Assembly: GCA_029052085.1 (NCBI GenBank)
Contig: JAIDJS010000087.1
Location: 1-6,263, forward strand
Origin: Eubacterium sp.
Lineage (GTDB): Bacteria > Bacillota > Clostridia > Oscillospirales > Acutalibacteraceae
Length of the DNA stretch: 6,263 nt
Reading direction: 5' to 3'
In this document: one piece after another, positions 6,263 through 6,263 of the stretch
Numbering within the stretch: the stretch's first letter is position 1
Layout: each line of letters begins with the position of its first letter
Program-made: the position numbers and the translations under genes
The notes under the pieces: generated by a model
Told to the model about the DNA's origin: nothing
What the model saw: only the letters and a program-made list of their open reading frames with translations
Databases searched by the model: none

Positions 6263-6263
6263 G

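Noticed and set aside
1..6263. Search for mobile elements, CRISPR arrays, tRNA/rRNA genes or a novel defence or signalling system
   Set aside because: No transposase or integrase, spaced palindromic repeats, RNA-gene signatures or unexplained gene was seen. Every large coding region is accounted for by purine salvage or uptake.

Overview
The window is about 6.3 kb of AT-rich, densely packed DNA. All six genes are on the plus strand, with strong GGAGG-type Shine-Dalgarno sites, 0-1 nt gaps between most transporter genes, and rho-independent terminators. Codon use, the lipoprotein style and the protein families point to a low-GC Firmicute of the class Clostridia, perhaps a gut Ruminococcaceae/Oscillospiraceae-type organism. 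This placement is inferred from style, not from a marker gene.

Layout: xpt (xanthine phosphoribosyltransferase, 13-591); a BMP/PnrA-family solute-binding lipoprotein (656-1882); a perfect 10-bp terminator-like hairpin (1906-1939); a double-NBD ABC ATPase (1964-3499; the GTG three bases upstream is probably not the start); two BPD_transp_2-type permeases (3501-4607 and 4609-5592); hpt (hypoxanthine phosphoribosyltransferase, 5593-6132); and a strong terminator (6138-6169). The last ~95 bp (6170-6263) are very AT-rich. They appear to hold the promoter of an unseen downstream gene, with a TATAAT box at the window edge and 11-bp-spaced TGTAA repeats that resemble a Pho box.

The genes form one purine-salvage unit. 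The lipoprotein captures the purine outside the membrane, the permease pair with the ATPase imports it, and the two phosphoribosyltransferases at the ends convert xanthine, hypoxanthine or guanine plus PRPP into XMP, IMP or GMP. No nucleoside phosphorylase or hydrolase is present, and the binding protein belongs to a divergent branch of the BMP family. I therefore favour free purine bases over nucleosides as the substrate, although the nearest named relatives (NupNOPQ, BmpA-NupABC) are nucleoside importers.

Most of this is a recognisable metabolic operon. The points worth a second look are the substrate question, the hairpin between the binding protein and the ATPase, the extra degeneration of one ATP site, an E-to-P change in a conserved permease motif, and the Pho-box-like array at the right edge.
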